Source of the DNA: Bradysia coprophila
Taxonomy: Eukaryota; Arthropoda; Insecta; Diptera; Sciaridae
Length of the DNA: 64,000 nt
Assembly (NCBI RefSeq): GCF_014529535.1
Contig: NC_050737.1
Location: forward strand, 5,558,749-5,622,748
Reading direction: 5' to 3'
Shown: one piece after another, positions 9,570 to 20,613 of the stretch
Layout of the letters: each line of letters starts with the position of its first letter
Position numbering within the stretch: the first letter of the stretch is position 1
Made by a program: the position numbers and the translations under genes
The notes under the pieces: generated by a model
What the model saw: only the letters and a program-made list of their open reading frames with translations
The model's database searches: none
What the model was told of the DNA's origin: nothing

Positions 9570-9830
9570 AGTAGATATAAATAATAATACAACAAATAAT
9601 TTCAATAATTTCACCTTTTAAAACATAGGAAATCTGTATAACTTCACAGTTTTATTATTATAAAAATTGTTGAAACATCCATTCACGCAACACAGCGACA
9701 TTTTTTAACCGTCACAACAAAATAATACGGCAGCTCGAATTTCGATAAAAAAGCTAAGGTTATGTCGATTTGGATCAAAGTCGTCGTTTTTCGGTTGATA
9801 AACTTCGTGTTTACAGTTATTTGGAACAAA
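9570..9830. other. Stretch without recognised gene
   Basis: AT-rich, no supported ORF. It probably includes the 5' end and right terminus of the ISL2EU element, but I could not find a terminal repeat. From about 9835 the sequence matches 15715-15830, i.e. the 3' side of the LINE debris described next. Confidence 0.4.
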
Positions 9831-9924
9831 CCTATTGTGTCTTCGGTTGTGGCGTGACTCACGTCAACCGTTGTCAGCCAGATCTGTCATAATCAGAAAA
9901 TGTGGTTTTCCTTTTCTCAATGCA

Positions 9925-10198
9925 TCAAATTGATAGTCTTCGGTCCACCGATATTTCTCCTAAATTGCTTCGTCTGTTAGCGAAATCGTCAGCCTCTCGG
10001 TTTCCACAAATCCCCACATGACTGGGTATCCACTGCACGACAAATTCCTTCACGGCCCACTCTTTGATTTCCTCTTTGATTTCCTCTTTGATGAGGTGTA
10101 CCAGATAATTGTCCTGCAAACCTTGAAAAATCCATTTGTACACGTTGAGTGAATCTGTCAAGATCACAATTTTCTCCCGCTGTATCCTTCCTACTTGC
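9925..10198 (-). pseudogene. RNase H C-terminal fragment of an older LINE (copy 0)
   Basis: On the minus strand the fragment reads VILTDSLNVYKWI, VVQWIPSHVGI and NREADDFAN, the second half of a retrotransposon RNase H (catalytic D in TDSLNV, then H and D in the last helix). A 12-bp duplication (GATTTCCTCTTT) adds EEIK a second time. The upstream half of the same domain lies beyond the hAT-like element, at 12148-12400. Confidence 0.75.
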
Positions 10199-10547
10199 GT
10201 TATTGACAGGGCGGCATGTCTCCTCACTATTTTCACTTTTCAGACTATTTTTGAGAGGAGTGATAGTAAGTTACTTTTTTCGCATTTCCTCACTTTTCTC
10301 ACTATTTCTAACTATTTCAGACGAAAGCGGATAACTAAAGGAAAATTTTCATTACATTTAATACTGAAGTTACAAAATCAGTATCAATCAGTAACTTTAG
10401 GATCTAAAATTTCGCCTGCGGCGCAAAATCTACTGGATTTTTTCGGATGAACAGGTTTTCGTTATTTCGATTTTTACTAAGCGTATCCTTATCCTTAAAA
10501 TTTATTGGCTTTTATCAAAATGCTAACATTATATGCACGGCATAGTA

Positions 10548-10775
10548 AAACCAGGCAGGAGCGCTTGATTTAGTAAAATAATTTTTTTTTATCAGCATTT
10601 GAACGTGAATACAGTTAAATTTAGTTTAAATTTAGATCGCAGATCGCAGGTAAAACATTTCCTAGTAAAATATAATAAAATTAAGAACTGACGTCAGTGT
10701 TCATTCAAATTCATTTTCGTAATGTATGGATAGGTCCAGCTGACATCAGCAAAATGAGCTGTTCCTGCCTGGTTT
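10548..10775. repeat. 228-bp segment with 13-bp terminal inverted repeats
   Basis: AAACCAGGCAGGA (10548-10560) is the exact complement of TCCTGCCTGGTTT (10763-10775). The interior has a short palindrome ACTGACGTCAGT near 10687. No convincing target duplication. It may be a MITE nested in the hAT-like element. Confidence 0.5.
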
Positions 10776-11379
10776 CATAAAGCCAAATGGAATTAGTCAT
10801 TGATCGTTGGTGAGGTGTCGCTGGTGGTTGAATATAGGGTACCAGTTTATTTTTGAAATACATAAGATTATATTTTCAATATTTCTCAATTGTTGACAGT
10901 TACTTTACACAATATTTGTAGTTGTGTTAGTGTAATTTCAGCGGCCTCCCTTCATTTCAGCCATGTTGAATCAGCGATACAAAATTATTCATTCACGAGC
11001 CAAAATATTTTTTCGAATATCGTTGGTAATTCTTACCAGAAACGCTTCCGATCGCAATATTCCTTTGTTTTGGTTCATCTGTAATTACTGAGGTATGTCG
11101 TCCGTCGCAAACAACAATATCCAATTTATTTATTTCGCAATATTTTTTTTTTTGTTTACATTTTGCTCATATTTGGAAAAAGTTGGATCACGACAAGTGG
11201 ACCGCCAGCAGCTTTCAGTGGGTTTTGAACTTTTGTTTTTGACACGTTGTCACACTTACAGTTGTCAAATTCAAGATTTTCATACGAAGGTCACTCAGAT
11301 TGCTTGGTGAAAAAGGACTCTACCTCGCACAAATTCAATTTCTTGGCACTACACTTTCTGCAACATAATAGTTATTTGT

Positions 11380-11565
11380 GTATCTGTTTGGGACGATTGT
11401 TTTTAGGCAATTTCGCGAGTTGTAGCCCGAACGAAGTGAGGGCTACATGCGAAAGTGCCTAAAATCAATCGTCCAAAACAGATACTCAAAAAAAGTTTCA
11501 TGTAAGGGGTCGAAAACCCGAGAAAAATCTCGAAACTCCCTCATTTTCGGCCCCGACACATGAAA
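11380..11565. repeat. Two adjacent hairpins
   Basis: Hairpin 1 (11380-11485) pairs GTATCTGTTT...GACGATTG with CAATCGTC...AAACAGATAC; its tip is AGCCC-GAACGAAGTGA-GGGCT. Hairpin 2 (11496-11565) pairs TTTCATGT and GGGGTCGAAAA with TTTTCGGCCCC and ACATGAAA. Both are dyad-symmetric and non-coding, and they lie inside the hAT-like element. Confidence 0.75.
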
Positions 11566-11988
11566 AAAAAATCAAAACCCACTGAAACACCGTGTTTTCA
11601 CCTACGTAGTAAACACAAACTTGTCGAGCCAGTCTCACTCTATAGACTTATGTTAGTCCTAATTTTTAAAGTTGACATGAACCACTGACCAAACTTCTAC
11701 CTGATATACAAATTTTAATTCATTCCTTAAAAAATTAAAAATAACATTTACTTTACTAGGGAGGTAATGTGGCCTTCCCCTCAGGCTGAAGCCCTCGAAT
11801 ACAGTAATACCTAGTACAGTATCTACTAATTCATTGTATGATATAAAAATGAAAAAGATTGAAATCAGACAGTTTCTTTAGAGGTTTGAAGCCACTGACC
11901 AATAATAAACGAAACCGAGTGGTAAACGGTTTTTTATGCACTAAATGTGTCGATTTTGACTCGAGACCGAGGGGGACTGATATTACTG

Positions 11989-12012
11989 TCACACTACACT
12001 ACACTACACTAC
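11989..12012. repeat. CACTA pentanucleotide run
   Basis: About four to five tandem ACACT/CACTA units in a short simple repeat. Confidence 0.8.
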
Positions 12013-12147
12013 AGTCACTCGTTTTTAGCCACTTTTCAGTTACTTTTTTAATTCAAAATAATAGTGAATTTACCAACTATTTTCGGAAAAATCGCTCACT
12101 TATTCACTCTTTTCGCAAGAAAAATCACATGCCGCTCTGGTTATTGC

Positions 12148-13249
12148 TTTCAGGATCTCGACCAATTCGGCATTTGATCTGAAATCTGTCGTCCAGCCTT
12201 TCGCATGCCCGATTTCTTCTTTGGTCCGTTATTCCTACCCAAACTTTCTCGTTCTTTTGTTTCGATGCATCCGCGTAAATATGATGGAACTCCTGATACT
12301 CTTCAACCAGCATTCTATCGACCATGTGTTTCCACTGTCTATCGCTAAGCCATTTTTTATTAAGATTGTCTTCTCCTCTTATCGTCATTTTCACCTTCAA
12401 GTTTTAAGGTAGATAACATTTCCTCGTATTACGGACGTCCTCTACCAATTCGGACCATTCAACCCCGCTCTTTTCTAGATACGTGAGATTACATGTGTCA
12501 TTCTGGTTCTTTATCTCTTGTTGTTGTTGTATTGAGAGATCCGAGGCAAATTCTCAGACCTTTGTTGTAGGCGACCGAGATCTTGTTGATCGACTTCTGA
12601 TTGGCTCCTACGTAAACCGAACACCCATAGTCCATCTTTCCCCTTATTACTGCGCTCAATATTGTGAGTAACGTCTTGGGATGTCCACCCCATTTACTGC
12701 CAGCCACCATCTTCAGGATATTCAGCCTTTTCTCTACTGAAACCAGCAACTCCTTTATGTGCTTTTGGAAATTTAACTTCTCATCCAGATAAACACTGAA
12801 TATTTCACTGAAGATACAAATTTAACTTCACCATTGTATTAAACCGAATGCCTTGTGACTTCGCTCCGCTGATCCACATCCCCAGACTCCATTGTGAAAA
12901 TGCCGCTTCTATATAACAAGAAAACGGTCGGGCCTAGGATGTCTCCCATGGGTATTCCCTTATTAGAAATCGCTGTACTGTCTCCTCTGGTCTCCTCCTA
13001 CTTTTACTTCTACCTTTATCTCTCTGTTTTGATAGCAATTGACTGACAACCGTGTTACCTCGTTAGGCATGTCTGATTGTTGGCAATCTTACAGAACGTC
13101 TCCAGATCGACGTTACTAAATGCGTCTTCAATATCCGAGGATACGCTCATCACGTGAAACCCCTCATTGAGCTTTCTCTTGACCACTGACAGCAGATGGT
13201 TTATGCAGTCTATCAATGATTTTCCTTTGATATCCGTACAAAATCCCAT
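12148..13249 (-). pseudogene. Older LINE: RT and RNase H fragments (minus strand)
   Basis: In minus-strand order: RT palm pieces (GKSLIDCINHLLSV and SSDIEDAFSNVD, 13249-13055), the RT thumb (KRLNILKMVAGSKWGGHPKT and IRGKMDYGCSVY, 12749-12498), then the start of RNase H (HHIYADASKQKNEKVWVGI, 12400-12148). Stops and frameshifts separate the pieces. The element lacks its 5' part. It continues at 9925-10198 after the hAT-like insertion. The order is that of jockey/R1/I-like ORF2 proteins. Confidence 0.75.
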
Positions 13250-13820
13250 TATTCAACGCCTTGTCTTTAATCATCGCCTCCATCCTCACCTTTACCATTG
13301 AATTAATCACTTTGAGGTACACCTACAATAAGGCTGAGGATCTCTACCCGGTTTTGGTAATAAAACTATCAGGATTCTCTTCATAGCAAAATGTACTTTG
13401 TACTTCACAAGAGGTCACAGCCGTACCCAAATGTGGACGTTGGACTACAAAAAAAATTCAAAATTCTTCGTGTAAGCAAGCGGTGAAGCAGGCATTCTAA
13501 GAAGTAAGTGTTTACAAAGAACCATAGAACACGATGGCGGTGGACGGTGACGATGACTTCTACCATTCGTGACACCATACCATAAACCTAGCGCACTCAC
13601 TCTTCCAGGAAGCCACAATTTCTGTGCAAGTATACTACGAGAAAAATTCTCTAGACTCCACTTTTCATAGCTTATTTGTATTATTTGTTTGTGACATTTG
13701 GTATAAAATAAAAGATTGTGCAATTGATAAACTAAGGAATTTTTATTATTTGATCGAACTATTTACATACACTGAGAAGCCTCAACTTCTTAATTGAAAC
13801 TAAATATTTTCTACTAATAT

Positions 13821-15138
13821 TTAAAGCTGAATCTGAGGAAAACGACCGTCCATTCCAGGATACGATATCTCGAACATATTTTGATTTTTTACGTAGTTGG
13901 TGATGCGTAGACTTTCGGCTGATTTGATTGTCTGCAAATAAGATAAAAAATTCGATTTTAGAAAACTTTGGTCAAATTATTTCTCCTTATTTAAAATTGC
14001 TTACCTTGGGTGACTGGTCACAATCAACGTATATTGCAACATTTAGAGTTCGGTGCATACGCTTGCCACTTAGATCATCGATTACCAAATCTGCCATCCA
14101 ATCAAAATCGCTAACCCAAAAATCGTTGCGCAACAGTTCGCAATTCTTTAGAAGCATGTCTTCGAGATTTATAAGTTGTTCCACCACCGGCGCGATATTG
14201 CCATTAGCGATGCGAAAACCTTCCAATTTTAGTTTCTTGAGATTCGTAGGCCAATCATTGGATGCTGGAAAAGAACAAGAATTAGTTGACGTGGTAATTG
14301 ACAATAGTTTTAAATTCTGAAGTGATTTGATAAGCGGAAACGTTCGTTCATTTATGTCCACATCGACGAGTGCCAGTTCTTCCAAACGATTACTCTTCCC
14401 CAAATCGGCCAGCACATCGTTTATATTATCGTGATCACAAAGCAGTGTCAAACAACGCAGTGACGGCAATTGCGACAGCATATCAAGTGTCATATGTGAG
14501 TGGTTATAGCGCAAACTGAGCCTCTCCAGAGTGGGTAACAGTGTCAGCATCTGTGGAACTTGAAAAAACTGATCATTGCAAGTAAAACTGATTAATCGAT
14601 TGATTTTAAAGCACCGTTGGATGGCAAAGACATTCATGTCTTCACAATTGAATATATTGAAACTCTTCAAGTTTCTGTAACCATCAAAGAAGGAAATTTC
14701 ATTTGCAAGCGAGCACTCATTCAGTGTAAGCTCTTCCAATTTTCCATTGCCAAAGTTAGCAAATGGATTACATTGAAATTTTTCCATGTCAAATCCGTTG
14801 AGTGTAAGGCACCGCAATTGTTTGCAAGCACGATGGATTTTTATCAGATCACGCGGTGTATATCTGGCCTTGTTTAGCGTTAAAATCAGCGCCGTTGCGG
14901 TTCGTCCTGCATAACTCAGGATGCGGTTTACAGGCTTCTGGAAATCCAAAGCAAATTTGTTGAATCTTCTCTCGCATATCCATTTGGCAACTGGTCGTAG
15001 TCCATGGTAGGCCTCTGCTAAGTTGATGCACTCCTCGAATCCAACATGCTTAAACAATTCGTACGAGCAATCGTAGTTCAAAGGAAACGTTTCGGCAGTT
15101 GAGTTATTTTCCACTTCCATCATTTGATTTTTGGCCAT
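13821..15138 (-). CDS. F-box/leucine-rich-repeat-like protein, copy A (414 aa, two exons)
   Basis: Exon 1 is 15138-14005 and exon 2 is 13931-13821. The 73-bp intron (14004-13932) begins GTAAGC and ends TTTGCAG. The N-terminal 60 residues (FPLNYDCSYELFKHVGFEE then CINLAEAYHGLRPVA) resemble an F-box, the Skp1-binding part of SCF ubiquitin ligases. Residues about 95-370 hold leucine-rich repeats of the type LRCLTLNGF, LEELTLNEC, LERLSLRYN, LKLLSI and LKKLKLEGF, the substrate-binding solenoid. Exon 2 adds 36 residues ending RFPQIQL. The promoter lies at 15225-15261 and a poly(A) signal lies downstream. By eye the protein is identical to copies B and C. The likely role, substrate adaptor of an SCF ligase, is inferred; the F-box is divergent. 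Confidence 0.82.
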
Positions 15139-15224
15139 CTTCACACTTTCTTTTCAAATATTTTTTTGTAAATTTTTAATAGACAAGCTCGATAGAGACC
15201 TTCACTTGACAAACTCTTCAACAA

Positions 15225-15261
15225 GACTGATGTGTCGCTCTTGGCAACACCTGATTTTATA
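15225..15261 (-). promoter_or_regulatory. TATA-Inr core promoter of F-box/LRR copy A
   Basis: On the minus strand TATAAAA (15261-15255) is followed at the canonical distance by the insect initiator TCAGTC (15230-15225), about 90 nt before the ATG at 15138. Confidence 0.7.
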
Positions 15262-15563
15262 GCAAGTTGTCAGGTAGCAGGCAGGTGTACTGTAATAAAA
15301 CGGATTAAGACGGGTTGGGTAGTTACTTCTAATTATATGAAATAAAAAAGGTATACGTGAAAAATTCTCCGTAGCATCCATAATATAATAGAAATTGTTT
15401 TTTTTTCCTAACTATAGTGAATATTGTTTGTTTTGTATTAGTACAGTAAACATAAGCCGGATAGATAAAAAAAACGGGAAGTTGACTGAAGTAATGAAGC
15501 CAGTTTTTTGTAAATCAGTTTAATGGCTTGGAATTTTCCATTTAATTCTTTAAAGTAAAAATG

Positions 15564-15669
15564 ACAAAATCCCTTAACCCTTAGATATTACCTTGACTTC
15601 CATTTTCTGGCGCTATACCCTTGACTTGACTTTCAGTCAAGGGAATATCAAAAGGTTAGAGGATTTTGT
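15564..15669. repeat. 106-bp palindromic MITE-like sequence (copy in unit B at 20918-21023)
   Basis: The ends ACAAAATCC and GGATTTTGT are complementary and continue imperfectly inward (TTAACCCTTAGATATT against AATATCAAAAGGTTA). An internal hairpin is CCCTTGACTTGACTTTCAGTCAAGGG. No clear target duplication. Confidence 0.6.
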
Positions 15670-15877
15670 GTGTTCATTTACAGTCAATATTTGGTCACTC
15701 AAGATGTACTTGTTATTGTGCCTTCGGTTGTAGCGTGATTCAAGTGAACCGTTGTCAGCCAGATCTGTCATACTCAGAAAATGTGGTTTTCCTTTTCTCA
15801 ATGCATCAAATTGATAGTTTAATGCTTTTCCCGAAATCGGACTCTGGACATCCACAAATGTTAATTTCATTTCCGAT

Positions 15878-17237
15878 ATTTCTCCTAAATTGCTTCCTCC
15901 GACTCCGGACTCCGACTTCACTATACCCAGCGAGCGATGTATTTCAATCACTATGCATCCTAGATTACGCTAGGCCAACCAGGTAAGTGGAAAAGGACAA
16001 TCACACAAGGAGCTGACCCTCAATTGGCGTACAGTCCGACTAACTACAACATTTAGGTTCAGAGTACACATTCAAAAGATCTCCTGAGAGATTCACCAAT
16101 ACATTATAAGTTATCCGATCCTCTGATAGATTCACCAATATATTAAAAGTCATCCGATCTCCTGAGAGATTCACCAACAGTATTTTCAACGATTGTTGCT
16201 GAATTGTAAATGTTTAATTAGCAATGCGATAATATATACAAACTGAATCAATTCTCCTCGTCTTCTTCCGAGATTGTTCCATCATATATGGCCTGTTCTA
16301 TTTCATTCATGTTGAATTCATCGTTGGCCATAGCATCAAGTAAGTGATTCGTTCCTGTTTTCATTGATTCTTGGCGCAGTGTATCTTCCCATATGAAGCA
16401 TGGACGGCCGACTTTGAATTTCCGATTGATTTTGAACCGTCGTGCCACTCGTAAAATGTGGTTGTTTGGTCTTCGTTCAATATGTCGGTGATAACGAAGG
16501 CGATGCACCATGACTCGCTTGACTATCGTTTTATTTCGCATTATCGCTCTTGGTTGTACAATCGAGGGCTTGTCACTAGCTGTATCGGAGAGGATTCGTA
16601 GGATTTGCCGTTCCATATTGGTTAATGAAATCCTGTTGCGGCGCGTCATTGCTGATGCCTTTAACCCATACGTTGCCACTGGTGCTATGATGCTTTCATA
16701 TATTTTCTGGATCAATGAAATTGGAAGACTGTGTTCACGTAGAAACGGAAGTAACGAGTGGGCGATTTTATATGCCATTTTGATTCTTTCTCGTACTATC
16801 GTAGGTCGATTGAGGTCGTCAGTGAGATACACCCCCAGATACTTCAGTTTGTTCACTCTGGCGATATTAAATTGGCCTACTGGCAATGATGATGGATAAT
16901 CCGTCTCGTGGTTGTTAGGGTCCCTGAACTCGCACTTTTGTGGGTTGATACTGAGGCCAGTTTCGTGTGCAACTTCCGAAAATTCCTTGATGAATTCGTG
17001 AAGATCCTGCATATTGTCTGCCAGCAGTAACAGATCGTCGGCATATGCTAGCAGGAATGGAAGTGATAAGTTAGAGCCACTAAGGTCATAGGTACCTAAC
17101 GCTTCTGCCACAGTCTCCAGAATTGCATGAAGGACTAGGACAAATAAATTTGGTGAACCCTGCTTTACTCCAATTGTCTTCCGTTGTCTGGTTGTGGATC
17201 GTCCTCCTAAATTTCTCCTATTTCTCCTAAATTGCTT
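15878..17237 (-). mobile_element. 5'-truncated second LINE inserted in first LINE (unit A), with 18-bp target duplication
   Basis: ATTTCTCCTAAATTGCTT occurs at 15878-15895 and 17220-17237; the insertion is 15896-17219 (1324 bp). On the minus strand it encodes an RT C-terminal half: KQGSPNLFVLVL, the active-site box LLAYADDLLLL, GLSINPQKCEF, KLKYLGVYLTDD, and a long basic tail to DEEN at 16248. The 3' end carries GAGTCGGAGTC-like repeats instead of poly(A). Copy 0 at 9925 lacks the insertion (GATATTTCTCCTAAATTGCTTC continues straight into RNase H), which confirms it. By chance the frame runs from the host RNase H piece (NEEADDFANRK) into the inserted RT. Confidence 0.85.
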
Positions 17238-18601
17238 TCTGTTAGCGAAATCGTCAGCCTCTTCGTTTCCACTAATCCCCACATGACTGGGTATCCACTG
17301 CACGACAAATTCCTTCACGGCCCACTCTTTGATTTCCTCTTTGATGAGGATTACCAGATAATTGTCCTGCAAACCTTTAAAAATCAAATTTGTATACGTT
17401 GTATCCTTCCTACTTGCGTTATTGCTTTCAGGATCGGGACCAATTCGGCATTTGATCTGAAATCTGTCGTCCAGCCGTTCGCATACCCGATTTCTTCTTT
17501 GGTCCGTTATTCCAACCTAAACTTTCAAGTTCTTTTGTCTCGAGGCATCCGCGTAAATATCATGGAACTCAACTCCCATGTGTTTCCACTGTTTGTCGCT
17601 CAGCCATTTTTTATTAAGATTGTCTTCTCCTCTCACCGTCATTTTCACCTTCAAGTTCTAAGATAGATAACATTTCCTCGTATTACAGACGTCCTCTACG
17701 TCCTCTTTGCTAGATACGTGAGATTACATGTGTCATTCTAGTTCTTTATCTCTTCGAATCTTCTTTTCAATCGTAGTTCCTTTCTGTATATACGCAGAAC
17801 TTCTTTGTCTGCGATGTATTTTCTCTTAATCTCTAACGGAATGGCTCCTATTTCTAGTTGTATGGCAGAAGATTGTTGTTGTATTGAGAGATCCGAGGCA
17901 AATTCTCAGACCTTTGTTGTAGGCGACCGAGATCTTGTTGATCCACTTCTGATTGGCTCCTACGTAAACCGAACACCCATAGTCCATCTTTCCCCTTATT
18001 ACTGCGCTCAATATTGTGAGTAACGTCTTGGGATGTCCACCCCATTTACTGCCAGCCACCATCTTCAGGATATTCAGCCTTTTCTCTACTGAAACCAGCA
18101 ACTCCTTTATGTGCTTTTGGAAATTTAACTTCTCATCCAGATAAACACTGAATATTTCACTGAAGATACAAATTTAACTTCACCATTGTATTAAACCGAA
18201 TGCCTTGTGACTTCGCTCCGCTGATCCACATCCCCAGACTCCATTGTGAAAATGCCGCTTCTATATAACAAGAAAACGGTCGGGCCTAGGATGTCTCCCA
18301 TGGGTATTCCCTTATTAGAAATCGCTGTACTGTCTCCTCTGGTCTCCTCCTACTTTTACTTCTACCTTTATCTCTCTGTTTTGATAGCAATTGACTGACA
18401 ACCGTGTTACCTCGTTAGGCATGTCTGATTGTTGGCAATCTTACAGAACGTCTCCAGATCGACGTTACTAAATGCGTCTTCAATATCCGAGAATACGCTC
18501 ATCACGTGAAACCCCTCATTGAGCTTTCTCTTGACCACTGACAGCAGATGGTTTATGCAGTCCATCAATGATTTTCCTTTGATATCCGTACAAAATCCCA
18601 T
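17238..18601 (-). pseudogene. Older LINE RT/RNase H debris at joint of units A and B
   Basis: Minus-strand order: RT palm (18601-18407, GKSLMDCINHLLSV), thumb (18101-17826, KRLNILKMVAGSKWGGHPKT), then RNase H in several frames (from about 17750 down to 17238, ending VVQWIPSHVGISGNEEADD). It has the same structure as 12148-13249 but without the hAT-like insertion, so it shows the empty target GTTATTGC near 17418. Confidence 0.75.
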
Positions 18602-19172
18602 TTATCAACGCCTTGTCTTTAATCATCGCCTCCATCCTCACCTGTACCATTGAATTAATCACTTTGAGGTACACCTACAATAAGGCTGAGGATCTCTACC
18701 CGGTTTTGGTAATAAAACTATCAGGATTCTCTTCATAGCAAAATGTACTTTGTACTTCACAAGAGGTCACAGTCGTACCCAAATGTGGACGTTGGACTAC
18801 AAAAAAAAATCAAAATTCTTCGTGTAAGCAAGCGGTGAAGCAGGCATTCTAAGAAGTAAGTGTTTACAAAGAACCATAGAACACGATGGCGGTGGACGGT
18901 GACGATGACTTCTACCATTCGTGACACCATACCATAAACCTAGCGCACTCACTCTTCCAGGAAGCCACAATTTCTGTGCAAGTATACTACGAGAAAAATT
19001 CTCTAGACTCCACTTTTCATAGCTTATTTGTATTATTTGTTTGTGACATTTGGTATAAAATAAAAGATTGTGCAATTGATAAACTAAGGAATTTTTATTA
19101 TTTGATCGAACTATTTACATACACTGAGAAGCCTCAACTTCTTAATTAAAACTAAATATTTTCTACTAATAT

Positions 19173-20490
19173 TTAAAGCTGAATCTGAGGAAAACGACCG
19201 TCCATTCCAGGATACGATATCTCGAACATATTTTGATTTTTTACGTAGTTGGTGATGCGTAGACTTTCGGCTGATTTGATTGTCTGCAAATAAGATAAAA
19301 AATTCGATTTTAGAAAACTTTGGTCAAATTATTTCTCCTTATTTAAAATTGCTTACCTTGGGTGACTGGTCACAATCAACGTATATTGCAACATTTAGAG
19401 TTCGGTGCATACGCTTGCCACTTAGATCATCGATTACCAAATCTGCCATCCAATCAAAATCGCTAACCCAAAAATCGTTGCGCAACAGTTCGCAATTCTT
19501 TAGAAGCATGTCTTCGAGATTTATAAGTTGTTCCACCACCGGCGCGATATTGCCATTAGCGATGCGAAAACCTTCCAATTTTAGTTTCTTGAGATTCGTA
19601 GGCCAATCATTGGATGCTGGAAAAGAACAAGAATTAGTTGACGTGGTAATTGACAATAGTTTTAAATTCTGAAGTGATTTGATAAGCGGAAACGTTCGTT
19701 CATTTATGTCCACATCGACGAGTGCCAGTTCTTCCAAACGATTACTCTTCCCCAAATCGGCCAGCACATCGTTTATATTATCGTGATCACAAAGCAGTGT
19801 CAAACAACGCAGTGACGGCAATTGCGACAGCATATCAAGTGTCATATGTGAGTGGTTATAGCGCAAACTGAGCCTCTCCAGAGTGGGTAACAGTGTCAGC
19901 ATCTGTGGAACTTGAAAAAACTGATCATTGCAAGTAAAACTGATTAATCGATTGATTTTAAAGCACCGTTGGATGGCAAAGACATTCATGTCTTCACAAT
20001 TGAATATATTGAAACTCTTCAAGTTTCTGTAACCATCAAAGAAGGAAATTTCATTTGCAAGCGAGCACTCATTCAGTGTAAGCTCTTCCAATTTTCCATT
20101 GCCAAAGTTAGCAAATGGATTACATTGAAATTTTTCCATGTCAAATCCGTTGAGTGTAAGGCACCGCAATTGTTTGCAAGCACGATGGATTTTTATCAGA
20201 TCACGCGGTGTATATCTGGCCTTGTTTAGCGTTAAAATCAGCGCCGTTGCGGTTCGTCCTGCATAACTCAGGATGCGGTTTACAGGCTTCTGGAAATCCA
20301 AAGCAAATTTGTTGAATCTTCTCTCGCATATCCATTTGGCAACTGGTCGTAGTCCATGGTAGGCCTCTGCTAAGTTGATGCACTCCTCGAATCCAACATG
20401 CTTAAACAATTCGTACGAGCAATCGTAGTTCAAAGGAAACGTTTCGGCAGTTGAGTTATTTTCCACTTCCATCATTTGATTTTTGGCCAT
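19173..20490 (-). CDS. F-box/leucine-rich-repeat-like protein, copy B (414 aa, two exons)
   Basis: Exon 1 is 20490-19357, the intron 19356-19284 (73 bp, GTAAGC...TTTGCAG), and exon 2 is 19283-19173. The protein matches copy A residue for residue as far as I can compare, including the F-box-like N-terminus and the leucine-rich repeats. It lies 5352 bp from copy A with the same flanks, as part of the tandem duplication. The promoter is retained at 20577-20613. Identity this high means a recent duplication or gene conversion; all copies keep an intact frame and splice sites. Confidence 0.82.
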
Positions 20491-20576
20491 CTTCACACTT
20501 TCTTTTCAAATATTTTTTTGTAAATTTTTAATAGACAAGCTCGATAGAGACCTTCACTTGACAAACTCTTCAACAA

Positions 20577-20613
20577 GACTGATGTGTCGCTCTTGGCAAC
20601 ACCTGATTTTATA
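20577..20613 (-). promoter_or_regulatory. TATA-Inr core promoter of F-box/LRR copy B
   Basis: The same TATAAAA and TCAGTC pair as copy A, shifted by 5352 bp, about 90 nt upstream of the ATG at 20490. Confidence 0.7.

Larger units (their letters stand above)
1..9570. mobile_element. Degraded ISL2EU-type DNA transposon, interrupted by a MITE and a LINE
   Basis: Two convergent gene remnants lie side by side: a SWIM/YqaJ-like gene on the plus strand and a THAP/helix-turn-helix/DDE transposase gene on the minus strand. As I recall, this pairing (DDE transposase plus YqaJ-type exonuclease) marks the ISL2EU superfamily. The transposase gene is split by a MITE at 2216-2334 and by a LINE at 3011-9470; when each insertion and its target duplication is ignored, the reading frame continues across the gap. 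Frameshifts and an internal stop show that the element is dead. The left end lies before the window. I could not find the right terminal repeat, so the right boundary is only the last recognisable coding base. Confidence 0.65.
10207..12139. mobile_element. 1.93-kb non-autonomous hAT-like element inserted in LINE RNase H
   Basis: The ends are CAGGGCGGCATGT (left) and CAGAGCGGCATGT on the complement of the right end. The flanks are GTTATTGA (10199-10206) and GTTATTGC (12140-12147): an 8-bp duplication with one change. The uninterrupted version in the tandem copies reads GTTATTGC, so the left copy mutated. CAGRG ends with 8-bp duplications are typical of hAT. No transposase ORF is seen. It interrupts the RNase H domain of the older LINE exactly between the segments at 9925-10198 and 12148-12400. 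Confidence 0.82.

Noticed and set aside
10679..10700. CRE-like site TGACGTCA
   Set aside because: Single palindrome inside a transposon with no gene nearby to regulate.
13928..14877. Plus-strand frames over the F-box/LRR gene (also 19280-20229 and minus strand of copy C)
   Set aside because: Antisense shadows of a well-supported two-exon gene.
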